Shown here one piece after another: positions 24,002-35,236 of a stretch of DNA of 64,000 bases. Position 1 is the first letter of the stretch. Each line of letters starts with the position of its first letter. The position numbers and the translations under genes are program-made. Location of the stretch: contig JAIUCV010000229.1 in assembly GCA_026724425.1 (NCBI GenBank), positions 124,001-188,000 on the forward strand. The letters are read 5' to 3'. This stretch comes from Erythrophleum ivorense (lineage: Eukaryota; Streptophyta; Magnoliopsida; Fabales; Fabaceae). Under the pieces are notes generated by a model. The model was not told where the DNA came from. It did not search any database and saw only the letters and a list, made by a program, of their open reading frames with translations.

Positions 24002-24907
24002 TTATGTGGCGGTCTTACAGGCATATATCAACAAGGAGAATTTCTGAGCATCCTTCTCCTCCGACCACAATCTGCTATCCAACGCACTCCTAGTTCTGAA
24101 CATGAACACAGCACCCCCAGAAGAAGAAGAATTGAAAAACCAATCATGAACATCCCAAAGCAAATCCACAACCAACCCATCAACGAAAATCGTCTGGTTT
24201 CCCCTGAAATTCCATTGCAACCTCTTCACTCTTATCACTGTTTTCTTATCAATACAAACCGTTAGGACTGGACACTTTGTATTCTTCAACCCTTCGTTTT
24301 CTCCACTGCATCTTATCAAAATCTCGTGAGTATCCCCACTTTCGCAGAACTGAGCCTTCGTTCTGTAAAGGGTATTTCCTGAACAATGCTCTCGACGAGA
24401 AATCAGTGAGAATTTGGCCATAGGAGTACTGGTTTTAAACTTCTTAGTCACAATTTCTTCAGCCATCTCACCCAGAATTAGAGCTATTTCTGAATCAACG
24501 AGGATTAAAAGATAATACCCGTCAAGAGGTTCAGGGGCAGAATCGTACTTGGCATTTGAAAGATCCCAGAAAAATTCGATCTTTAAGTCTTCAGATTCCA
24601 GAAATTTGCTGCCTTTTTTCTTCCTCAAGAATCTCGAATTGGTGTTGAGTCTGAAAATTGCTGTTGCGGGGTCGTCATCGTTGAAGTTTATAGTGAGTCC
24701 TTGATTGGAATGGTTTTTAATCCAAGCGATTGTGATTAAAAGCTGCTTCTGAGTGGAGAGGGTGATTTTGTAGACGCAAGAGACTGAGTGCTGGATCGAA
24801 GGTGTGAGACTAGCAGATATACTAGTGTTGTTTGAATAGCTAGAACATGAAGAATAATGAGACACATTGACTGCGTTCTCACTGAAACAGGAGATTACGT
24901 CTCTCAT
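24002..24907 (-). CDS. DUF868 family plant protein, single exon
   Basis: An uninterrupted 301-codon frame on the minus strand starts MRDVISCFSENAVNVSHYSS, the characteristic beginning of plant DUF868 proteins (usually about 280-340 residues, intronless). Later segments fit the family: the CVYKITLST and LLITIAW strands, FFWDLSNAKYDS and PLDGYYLLILVDSEIALILG in the middle, and VDGLVVDLLWDVHDWFF near the C-terminus, with the usual ending FSLLIYA. No signal peptide or membrane helix is evident, so a soluble protein is likely. The function of DUF868 is unknown. The start is the first ATG of the frame and coincides with the conserved N-terminus. A purine-rich region upstream to about 25120 is probably the 5' UTR and promoter. 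Confidence 0.93.
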   Translation of the reverse strand: MRDVISCFSENAVNVSHYSSCSSYSNNTSISASLTPSIQHSVSCVYKITLSTQKQLLITIAWIKNHSNQGLTINFNDDDPATAIFRLNTNSRFLRKKKGSKFLESEDLKIEFFWDLSNAKYDSAPEPLDGYYLLILVDSEIALILGEMAEEIVTKKFKTSTPMAKFSLISRREHCSGNTLYRTKAQFCESGDTHEILIRCSGENEGLKNTKCPVLTVCIDKKTVIRVKRLQWNFRGNQTIFVDGLVVDLLWDVHDWFFNSSSSGGAVFMFRTRSALDSRLWSEEKDAQKFSLLIYACKTAT

Positions 24908-25831
24908 TTTTGCAGAAACTATAGGTAAAGATCGAAACTCTAGAAGAAACCCACAAAGAAAAAGGGGGAAAAAAACCGTTTTGTTTGTTTGGGGTATTCT
25001 ATGAGGAAATCAGAAGATCCAGGGATGGAGGTTATGTCTGCATCTGAGGTGTTTTAGATTTTCTGAAGGAGAAGCTCAGAGTAAGAGGATAAATGAGAAA
25101 TCTGGTTTTCTGACCGGCCCATTACCAATTTATTTCGACTCTATCTCCGCGAAATGAAACGGAATAAAGTAAAAAAAAAAAAATATATAAAAAAGTAATT
25201 TTGAGTATTTAAAATAAATTGTATATTTTTTATTTAAAAAAATTAAATATTATTAAATAATAATTATAACAATATAATAAATATCATACAAATTTAAGAA
25301 AAAGAATTGCCTTTCCATAATGATATCTAAAACGGGTAGGGGTCTTGAGAGATGAAAAGTTGGAGAAATGAAAAAAATGAAAAAGTGAAGGAGAAACCTA
25401 GGGGGTGTGTTTTTTAAAGGTGTCTTTGCTAGTTAATACAAGGATTTAAAAAATGAAAAGGTGAAGAAAGGAAAAGGTTATACCAAAAAAAAGTAGGTCC
25501 TGTTCTGCATCTCAGCACTACCAGTGACACAATCCGGATCGCCTATTAATGAGAAGGTATTTTTTTAAAATCAAATGGTTTAAATTTAATTTAGATAGTT
25601 GAAATTTGATGTTGTACTTTTTTTAAAATATTTAATTTAAATTATTATATTTTAAAATTAATAATTAAAAAACTATTTTATTTTATATTTTTTATCTTGT
25701 TAAATAAAAAATATCAAAATCTAAAATCTAAAATTATCAAATTTAAGTTATTTAGATTTAATATAAATAGTTTAAATTAAAATAAATAAGAAACGACTAA
25801 AAATAAAAGAGGAGGAGATCCAATCCAATTG
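24908..25831. other. Upstream region of the DUF868 gene
   Basis: 24908-25130 is of moderate GC and probably transcribed 5' leader. Beyond it AT-rich DNA continues. No TATA box was picked with confidence among many A/T matches. Confidence 0.4.
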
Positions 25832-26312
25832 GGTGTGTTTGGTTCAATGGAGGGGAGGGGAGGGAGGAATTTTAATGGAGGGGAGGGGAGGGGAGGGATT
25901 TTAATGATACATTGTTTGGTTCAGGAGGGGAAGGGAGGGAAAATAATAATAGATAGACTATTTTGCCCTTATATATTTTAAAAGTAATAATAATATAATT
26001 AATTATTTTTTATTTTTTAAAATTTAATAGTTTTATTACCAAATTAAACAAATATTAAAAATTATCTATAATTATAATTATTTAAAAAAATTATGAATAA
26101 ATAAAACTAACTAAATAATTAAACAAACAAATATGAAGACATTTTAGTCCAAAAATCAACTTTCCCTCCTAATCCCCCCAAATTGGAGGATAAGGAGAGG
26201 AGGGGAGAGGAAGGAAAGTTTAATGAAATTTTTCCTCTCTTCCCCTCTAAAATTACAAACCAAACAAGGGGAGGGGAAGAGAATCCCTCCCCTCCCTTCA
26301 AACCAAACAAGG
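25832..26312. mobile_element. GGAGGGG-type inverted-repeat element (MITE), copy 1
   Basis: The left end reads GTGTGTTTGGTTCAATGGAGG and continues GGAGGGGAGGG. The right end, reversed, reads CCTTGTTTGGTTTGAAGGGA and continues GGGGAGGG. They form terminal inverted repeats of about 30 bp around a 400-bp AT-rich, non-coding centre. The left arm repeats the GGAGGGG block several times. The second copy lies at 58339-59633 in the window. Length and lack of coding capacity fit a MITE; the superfamily is not certain and no clean target duplication is visible for this copy. Confidence 0.8.
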
Positions 26313-27229
26313 GGTTAAGCTACAAGGTCATGTTTGCTTTGATTACTTTACCTCGGATTTAGGAATATCATTATGAGATGCAAGGGGAAAATGTTATCAC
26401 TAATTGATTAGACTCATGGATTACTGATCGAAACGAGCGTAGCCCAAAAAGAAAAAGAAAGAAAAAATGGAATTTTTTTCCTTTTTTTTTTTTTGAGAAA
26501 TTGTTTCCATGAGTACAGTTTATCAAATTTCAACCCTTATAATTCCCCTCGTTAATAACAAGAATTTCGGTTTTGTCATAAAGTCGCTTTTAATTTTCCC
26601 AGCGTCTTTATTGTAGATATAGGCTCCAAGTATTAAACAATAAAAATAGATGTTGATTGTTCAAATTTGTTAAAAATTATTGTAGAAAATTATAAGCAGC
26701 CAAAATATAAAATTATATATATTATATCCATTCATATTAAAAGTCAAACTATGATAAATTATATTAATTTTTTTAAATTTGACTAAATTATATTTGATAT
26801 ATCTTTTGTTTTAAATATTATATTTAATTTTTATTTAATTTATTTTTATCAATGAAATTAAATTCCTGCACAGTATATATTTTTTAAATGTTAGAAATTA
26901 TTTAATTATTTTATTATCATATTATTAATAAAATTTTAATCTTATTGTTTTCTAATAACAACTTGAGAATTGTATAATTTTTACAAACAAATATATAGTT
27001 CTTCAATTAAATTATATATTTTTCATATTTTAATTATATAATTATATATTTATAATACTTTAATTGAATAACTTAATAGTAAAATTATAAGAAATTATAT
27101 CTAAAACTAATTTTGGAACTCAATATCAACATGTTGCCTTTCTTGTTATGTTAAAAACAAATTATAGTGTTATGTTGTGTAAAAATTAACTTCTGTGACA
27201 TAATACGAATTGGAAAATAGGTTTTTACA

Positions 27230-27251
27230 ATATATATATATATATATATAT
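27230..27251. repeat. (AT)n microsatellite
   Basis: About 11 AT units. Confidence 0.93.
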
Positions 27252-27580
27252 TACAAAAATTAGGTTTAATTTTTAAAATAAAAAATATCAAATATAATTT
27301 GTTAAAGAAAAATAACGTAATTTACTCTTAAAACTAACAATGGTTTAATCTCATTGAAAACTGAAAACCCCTTAATTAAAACGTATAATCAAATAGTAAC
27401 GATTGTTTTTAATTTTTGTCTTTATTTATCTAGGCTATAATAACCCTTGTTTACTCATCAGAAAACAAAAAAAGAATTTTCTTTCGTTTATTATAAAATA
27501 CCATAATTCCTTAAAATGCTTGCCAGTTGCAGTTCCATGGCTATCAATGCCTAAATTTCTAGAGCACCGATTTGTTTACT

Positions 27581-27610
27581 CACACCGTTAAGTATGGACT
27601 AAACGGTGTG
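27581..27610. repeat. Short perfect inverted repeat CACACCGTT / AACGGTGTG
   Basis: Nine-base arms separated by 12 bases can form a small hairpin. No gene flanks it. Confidence 0.85.
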
Positions 27611-28415
27611 ATTGGGATAATAATTTAAAAGTGAAATAGATAGAATAGAATGGATTAATATTTAACGTCCTAAGTTTTAAAATCTTTCTAAATTGAGAGA
27701 TTTGGGATAGTTTGGGTTTCAACCTTCATTATTTTCCTTTTAAAAAAAAAATAGATTAATTTTATAAGAGTAATATTAAAAATTTTACTGTTTAAACTCA
27801 CTCCACTCGATTAATGCCATTTTAGCATCCAAACAGTAGAGAGTGACTCTATTTATTTCTTCATTAAACATTTAATTACTTGAATGATTTATCTCTAACA
27901 CCCCTATTTTGTACCACTCTATCCTCATCTATTAGTGAATAATTCACTTTACTCTTTTCAAAACTCCAAATTAAGCTGCTAAAGTCAAGAAGGACTCATC
28001 AAACAATTAGTATGTTTAGATAGATGAAAATAATGAAAAATATAAATAAAAATTAATTAGCATGTTTAAATTTAAATTTAAAATTTATTTTTTTTAAAAC
28101 ATAAGGATTACAATTTAGTAAAAATAATACTAAAATAATTTAAAAATCAAAATTCTTTTAAAAGATTAAATTCATCACTGATATTTTTTAAAGTTATCAC
28201 TTATGTTAATTTGATATTCTTAATTTTACAAGAGTGATCTTATATGAGGAAATAATAAATATAAACTATTTTTATAATATTAAAAAAACTTAATTATAAC
28301 TTTTTATCATATAAATAATACAATTAAAAAGCATCAATAATAACTTTAATTTTTTAATATTTTAAAAAAATTTAATTTTTAATATCCAAAATTATTTTTA
28401 TTAAATTATGACCTT

Positions 28416-28441
<26 letters not shown>
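28416..28441. repeat. (AT)n microsatellite
   Basis: About 13 AT units. Confidence 0.93.
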
Positions 28442-28447
<6 letters not shown>

Positions 28448-31400
28448 CTGATCTTATATATAAGATATTTTTTTAAGTTTTGATTTGGTTTAAAATATCA
28501 GAAACAAAAAATTAATGTATGATATATTAATTATAATATTTTAATTATATTTTTCATTAAATGAATTTTTTAAATTATAAAAAATAGTTATCATTAATTT
28601 TAAACAATATTCATATTAAATAAGAATATTTTAAAAAAATTATTTGAAATAAAATTAAAAAAATTAATTATTTTTAATAATTTTTTTAATATTTATAAAT
28701 TATTTATTTATTTTTTATATATAAAATAGAAAGTAGAATATGTTTTTCCCATTTCCTTTCGCCTCAATATAAACGCACTGTAACCGAACCGCCTCTCGAA
28801 AATATCAATATGGATAATCATGAATTTTTGAGTTGGGACCGTAAAACTGGGGGTCTCAATGCACGAAAAAGGCAGGGGACCGTTGAGGCAAAAATGGGAT
28901 GAGATAGATGCTCTCTCTCTAACTTCGTTTCTGGCGCCAAAAATAACTGAAAAAAGTTATATTTAAGAGTTTTAAGATAAATATATTTATATTAAAAGAC
29001 ATTAAATTTTACAAGTATTTTTAAAAAATTTAACTTAGAATTCTTCATTATAAATTTTTATGTAGTTTAAATTTTTAATTTTAAAAATTTTAAAATAATT
29101 TCATTTTTTAATTTTTAATTTTTTTAATGTAAATATCTTTAATTTAAAGTGTTAAACTATACTTTCTTTAAAATAACTTTACTTCTTTTTGTGACAATCA
29201 ATAATTGAAAAGAAAAATTATAATTAAAGATTTTATGTTAAAGGTATTTATATTAAAAAATTTTTAATTTTAAAATTATTTTAAAAAATTTAAAAACTAA
29301 AAATTGAAAGTGTATAAAAAATTATAGTTTAAAATTTTTAGTTAATATTTTATTTTTAAATTATTTAAAATAAATATAGTATAATTTTTTTTAATATAAA
29401 AAGGGTCAGTAGGAAACTATGAATAATGTGACAGAAAATGTTGGGCCCACAAAATAAATTTGGCCTCTGGACCCACCAACCCTACTCCCAAAACATTTTA
29501 TAATTTGTTTGACACTATTTTTTTTTCAATTAAGGTAAATTTGACATCTTAAACTTCAGATTGAATTAATATATATTATAAGCGGATGACTTTCTCTAAT
29601 TTGTCTCTTTTATTGACTCTCAATATATATTAAATTTCAGAATAATATTATTTCATATGGCAGTGTGATTATTTTAATTGGTTATGGTGTACTAGTTTCA
29701 TCCTTTTAATTTATAATATCATGTGGTTGCAGTTGGGAAAGCAGAGCATTAAAATCGACAATGCAAGCCCATGAATTATTAAAGCTTAGGTCAACACTTC
29801 CATCAATCTCTCTCGAGGATTTTTCTGCAATTAAAGCATAACACAGTGAAATTGTGAAGTCTGAAGTAACATTAATAGAATTTGCATGACAGCTTTTCAA
29901 AAGGGAAAGGAACAGTTAGCAGAAACTAGAATTAGGAATATCATATCGATTCAAGACCTTATGGTTGTGATTAAAGTTTTGATGCCAAGTTCATAAGAAT
30001 GTAATGAGATGAAAGATAAATTGAATGAGGGATGGACAGGAAGTTGGAGGAATCTGCCGGACACACGTGTATAACAGTGCACAAGGCATCATGATTTAAT
30101 ATAAAAAATTATTAAATATAACAAAAATAATGCAAATGAAAATAATCATTGATTCTATTAAAATAATAATAATAATAAAATATAGATACTATTATGTAAT
30201 AAGAATAATAATAAATATTGTATAGATTACATGTTCTTATTTTTTGTACTTTTTTTTTTCGTTTTTATTCTTTTTGGTTAACCAAACGTTTCTTAAGATA
30301 CAAACAAGGGTAAGAGAGAAATGGATTCTCTGGATCCTTCAGTAGTATCTCTATAGTAAATTTTGTAAGAGGAGGGGTAGTATGGTTTTTCAGAAAGGAA
30401 AAAAGAAAAAAAGCTGCTAAAAAACACTACAGGGAATGAAATCCGAGCAAGGGCATATAATTTAGGCCATAGACCCCAAACAAGTAAAACATGATTAGCT
30501 CTCAAAGAAGCAATTATATTTATTATGAGTAGACATATAAGTATATAGAAATGGAATTTTGAAAATATATATTATTTATTTTTCAATAATTACTTTTAGT
30601 TATTTATTTGATATAAATTGAATCTATTTTAAATTTTTTAATCCGATCTTTTTCATTAACATCAAGTACATCGCGCTGAATATGAATCAACGTTTGGACT
30701 TGCTTATTAAAGAAGTTAAGGATAAGTCAAGGATTCTTTGTTTGTATCAGCATCTAACAATTACACTCTTGAAGAGTTACAAAATTAGGCAGAAGCAAGA
30801 GCCAAACTGTACCTGTGTTAATGCAGAAACCATTAGTTAGTAAGGCGGGATAGGGGTGAGATTGGTGCATCTAGTACATGAATTTAACGGATGATGAAAG
30901 GTGAATGAGACACGCATGGTTCTTTTCAATTAGAAAGGGAGGCATCCTCACTTTTCTTTTTCCTTCACCTCTTTCCTCTAATGAAGTAGAATAACCAGAT
31001 TCCTTTCTAAATATAATGCTTCTCTCTGCAAATCCTGATTACAAACTTCCCTGCCAATGCAGCTCCATTAATGGCAGAAGCAATTCAGCTTGCTCACCAA
31101 ACTGGCGAAGGTCTGTTGGACAAAGAATTGGTGTTGAGGGAAATCCATTACTCAAGTCCCATTTCTTCAGGTTTTTTAATAACAATACTGTAGTATATGT
31201 AAAAAAAAAAAATTCACATATTATGGTTTTATTATATTTGATTCATTTTAATGTCTTAAAATAATTAATATAATTTTGGAAAAAACTAGACACAATATAT
31301 ATAGAACTTATTTAAACGATAGACACCATGAAAGTGATAAATATCATCTTTTTTTTTTTTTAAATTAATGTATCAATTTATTAAGAAATTGAGATGATTT

Positions 31401-31864
31401 AACCCTGTTCTTATTAGAGAACCATTTAATAAAAAATTTTACTTGATTCTTTGTCTGATCTTGAAATGCTTCGTCTCTATAGCCAGCTTGTTCTACCCTA
31501 TCATGGGGTCCACTTTTTGAAAGTTCCTTTCTTCTTACTAACCCTTTACAAAATGGTAGTGAAAGCAGTGATAGTAGAGATCCATAGTAGGACTCAGCAA
31601 TGAATGAAATCCATATACTTTCTCCGGTTCAGTATGTGAAATATTTTTTAGAATGTTTATTTGGTCTAAAATATAAAACACTATATAATTTTTTGTATTG
31701 ACTTTTTAAAAATAATTTTTTTTAATATTAATTTAATTTTTTTTCTTCTATAAATAAGGACAAAAATAAAAAAAAATAATAAATTTAAAGAGTTCGAAAT
31801 AATAAAATAATTTTATTAAATTGTATGAAATAATTAAAAATACCTTATAATATAAACTGGAGAA

Positions 31865-31866
<2 letters not shown>

Positions 31867-31898
<32 letters not shown>
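31867..31898. repeat. (AT)16 microsatellite
   Basis: About 16 AT units, one of the longest in the window. Confidence 0.95.
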
Positions 31899-31901
<3 letters not shown>

Positions 31902-33440
31902 TGCTATGACTAACTGAAAATCCGTATAATGTTTCACTAACTTTGCATGTGACTCTTCTTTCACTTTATATATTCTCTTTTGCTCATTTTATTCAAAGCA
32001 GCTATGGAAACTGGTAGGATCCCACTGTTTTCTTCTTTCCCATTGAATGCTAAACATAAGTTGCGCTATAAGATTCCAAAGGGCGATAGTACACCGAAAC
32101 ACAACGTGAGTCGTGAGGGTGAGAAAGAGAAAAGGAATCCTACTCTTACTGAAAAAGGGAATTCTTTTGTAGCTAATACCAAGAAATTCCCTTCAACCAA
32201 ACACGCTTAGGAGGCAAAGGGTAATTTTTCATAAATTTCATTTGAGCTTCTTTTGACCGAAGCAGGACCCAGTATACTGTGTCCTCCTTCATGAAACTTC
32301 AGGGAAGCTACTGGCAAGCGGGAATATTGGGAATTGACCACTTGGGCCAGCTCGTGAATTATACCCTTTTTAAACTCCTCATGATTTTATCAAGGTCTTT
32401 GGGAAATTTCAAGTGTTATATAAATTTGTTCAATGAGTAATACTGAACATAATTATAAAAATCACATCAAATTAGATAATCAATGTACTGGTCATAAAAT
32501 TAGTTTATTTAACCTTTAAAATTAATAAAAAAAATTAGTTAAAATTGATAAAATATATAAAAAATAGCCGATTCAACACTAAATTAGTCAAGAATTATTT
32601 TTTTGTTTAAAATAAGATTTTGAGATTTTGTAATGAAAACTTATAATATTTTATGAATTTTACTCAGCTTATTTTACATAAATTCATTATTACATGTAAA
32701 ATATTTTAACTATTTTTTATATTTTCAAATATTTATATCTATTTTAAATATTGTTTTATAATATATAATTAATTTGATTATAAAATAATATATATTTATA
32801 CTTTTTATATGTATTTAAAAAATAATTTAACTCCAATTCAACTAATTATTAAATCAAGAACTGCTTACATCCCACTTTTAATACATTAGTATTAAATACT
32901 GTATCAAAAAGATGGATGAAGTCCTTGTAGTAGTACGAGTCCAACGAGGAATGCTAAATATGCCGATCTATTAATTAATGAGTTTAGCTCGTTAATACTA
33001 GAATTGTTTTTATATTAAAAAGATTCGAGTTTTAAAATTTTAATCGGAGCTAAATTTAAAAAGAAATTGCTAAAAATGCTTACTTTTCAAGTTTTAAAGT
33101 CATAACTCCATAATTATAGAGGTAGAATTATTTTCATTTGGGTGATTTTATATTCATTTTTCCTTCTAATTTAACTTTATGAAGTCACGTTTATTATTGT
33201 GGATGCGAAAAATGGAATTTTCTAACGTTTATGATTCACGAGTTTGTTTGTCTCTTAAATTTATGTTTGTCCCAATATTTAAAACAAAGTGTCTCTTAAA
33301 AAGTCTGAGTACACAAAAAATTAAGTATAAAAAAATTGTAAATATTAAATATTTATAATATCTTTATTTTTAATAAATGAATAATAATTTATAAATAATA
33401 TTAAATAATAATTAAGTAATAATTATAAAAATAAAAATAA

Positions 33441-33662
33441 CAGTTTGTTTGGTTGGACATGAAAAAAAATAAATAAAAGTTTGATGAAATTTTATTTTTG
33501 TCTATATAATTATTATTTAATATTATTTAAGATCATTGTAAGTATTTTTTATTTATAAAATTATTTTTTTTTATTTTTAATTTTTTGTATATTAAACGGG
33601 TGTAATATTTTTTAAAATTTTTATTTTACTTTTCCTTTTTCCCAGCAAACCAAACGGACCGT
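33441..33662. mobile_element. Small foldback element with TGTTTGGTT-type ends
   Basis: It begins CAGTTTGTTTGGTTGG. Its end, reversed, begins CGGTCCGTTTGGTTTGCTGG. The 222-bp interior is pure AT-rich non-coding DNA. The inverted ends match over most of 16 bases. No target duplication was identified, so this is a probable MITE only. Confidence 0.5.
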
Positions 33663-33879
33663 ACAGGGAAAGCCATTTCCTTGACTATATTATAATCCAC
33701 TGAATAAGACGCAATCTGTGGGTTTTATTTTAAACTCTCTTTGTTTTATTTTTGTTGAATTACTAAACAATTTTATAGAAATGTCCCATGGACCTGAGAA
33801 AGTACAATTTCATTCAATGAGTGTTAAGTCTTAAATGAAGTATTTAATGAGGGCAGCATTTGCCTATGGTTGAGGTTGA

Positions 33880-34914
33880 GGGGGTTCAAATGCAGGTAGC
33901 AAACAAAGTGGATGGGGATCCTCTCCCGTAAAATTGTCTGCAGTATCTCTCCCATGTCAAATCTCAACCATTCAACTCATCCAACGGCTCAAAAATAAAG
34001 TAAAATTTACAAGGCTGAATCACCATCCGAAAACGTGCGTCTCACCACCAAAAAACCCAAAAACGTAGCCAGCTTCCGATCATCCTTCACGCGATAACGT
34101 CGTTAGCGTGGGAGATCTATTCATTTACCTTCAACTAGCCTCAATCACGTTTTTTAACTTCAGATTCAACTTCTTCAGTGTTCGGTTAGCCTCAATGGTG
34201 ATGCTCTTCCCTTCCCGCCTAAATGCCATGGGAGATCTGCTCCTCCCTTTATGCATCCTCAATCATGATGTAGCAACATCAGATTTGGCTTTCTTGGCGT
34301 TCGGCCATGGGAGCTCTGTTGTTCCCTTCATGGCAATGCGAGTTTGGAGTCCTATATGAGAGTGATTGGGATTCGGCCATGGGAGTTCCGAAAGCTTCTT
34401 TTTTTCCAAAAGAAAAAATGTTGAGATTTTGCTTGACTGAAATTTTTGCTTGATTGGTTTGCTATCTAAATTTTCTATTTTCTCTGTGTATTTGGGTATG
34501 TCAATGCTGAAGTTGTGGTACTTCTGTATTATTTGTGTATTTGCTATTCATGGTGGTTATCTTTGATTTATTCAGAAAGCTTTGGCCAAGTGACAGAACC
34601 TCTGTATTTGCTATTCATGGTGGTTACCTCTGAATTTTCTCCTTGTTCGTTTGTTATCTGAATTTTCTATATTCTTTGTGTATTTGGGTATGTCAATGCC
34701 AAAGTGCGGTATTTCTGTTTTATTTATGTTTTATATCTTACAGTTGAGGTGGATTTACAGGAACCAAGCTTTGATGAAGATTAAATCTGTGGCACTCAAT
34801 GGTTACAAAAAAGATAGAAAACAGAGAAGGGAGATAGCTGACAAAAAACGGAGGGGAAAAAAATGGAGGGAACAAGCTAGCGTAAAAATGGAGGGAAGCA
34901 TTCTGTGCAATATA
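33880..34914 (+). repeat. Region of local duplications and a CCATGGGAG repeat
   Basis: CCATGGGAG occurs at 34226, 34304 and 34377, spaced 78 and 73 bases, each time followed by a purine/TCT-like segment. The last two are preceded by TTCGG. Separately, a segment around 34445-34520 is repeated 192 bases downstream (the 23-base identical core starts at 34485 and at 34677). The element TGCTATTCATGGTGGTTA occurs at both 34541 and 34607. Plus-strand frames (83 and 91 codons) have no known domain. This looks like a decayed repeat or non-autonomous element rather than a gene. Confidence 0.55.
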
Positions 34915-35233
34915 GGGCGTGTTTGAAACTGTTTTTGTTTGAATGTTTTCAAAACATACGTTTCTAAGAACAAATTTTTGAAAACAAAAAAATTAAAAAA
35001 TTTATTTGAATTATTATTTTAAAAAATAATTATTTTCTGTTTTTTATCTGATTTTGTAAAATAAAAATTATAAAACACTTAAAAAGTGTTTTGAGTTTTT
35101 TGTTTTTGAAAATAAAATTTTGTTTTTTTATTTTTTAAAATACTTCATTAAAAATACATTATCAAACAGATTTTTTTATTTTTTTGTTTTTGAAAACAAA
35201 AAAATTATTTTACAGAACAGTTTCAAACAGGCC
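34915..35233. mobile_element. Foldback MITE with GGC(G/C)TGTTTGAAACTGTT ends
   Basis: The left end is GGGCGTGTTTGAAACTGTTT and the right end reversed is GGCCTGTTTGAAACTGTTCT. These are near-identical inverted repeats with further weaker pairing inward (TTTTGTTTTCAAAAA-like arms). The 319-bp interior is AT-rich and non-coding. The trinucleotide ATA flanks both sides (34912-34914 and 35234-35236), a possible short target duplication. It interrupts the repeat-rich region 33880-35450. Confidence 0.8.
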
Positions 35234-35236
35234 ATA

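Larger units (their letters stand above)
26313..33440. other. 7-kb gene-poor AT-rich region
   Basis: No protein family recognised. 26320-26640, 28740-28930, 29690-30080, 30280-30530 and 30660-31160 are islands of more balanced composition. The rest is dominated by A/T tracts and AT microsatellites. A plus-strand frame at 31016-31158 followed by a possible intron and a frame ending at 32210 might be a small gene, but splicing them does not keep one frame. Confidence 0.5.

Noticed and set aside
23274..24024. Chain of three minus-strand frames downstream of the DUF868 gene
   Set aside because: No domain, overlapping ends and low-complexity residues; best explained as 3' UTR or intergenic sequence.
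25832..26312. Possible CRISPR-like or satellite array from repeated GGAGGGG units
   Set aside because: The repeats have no spacer structure and sit in the inverted ends of a foldback element.
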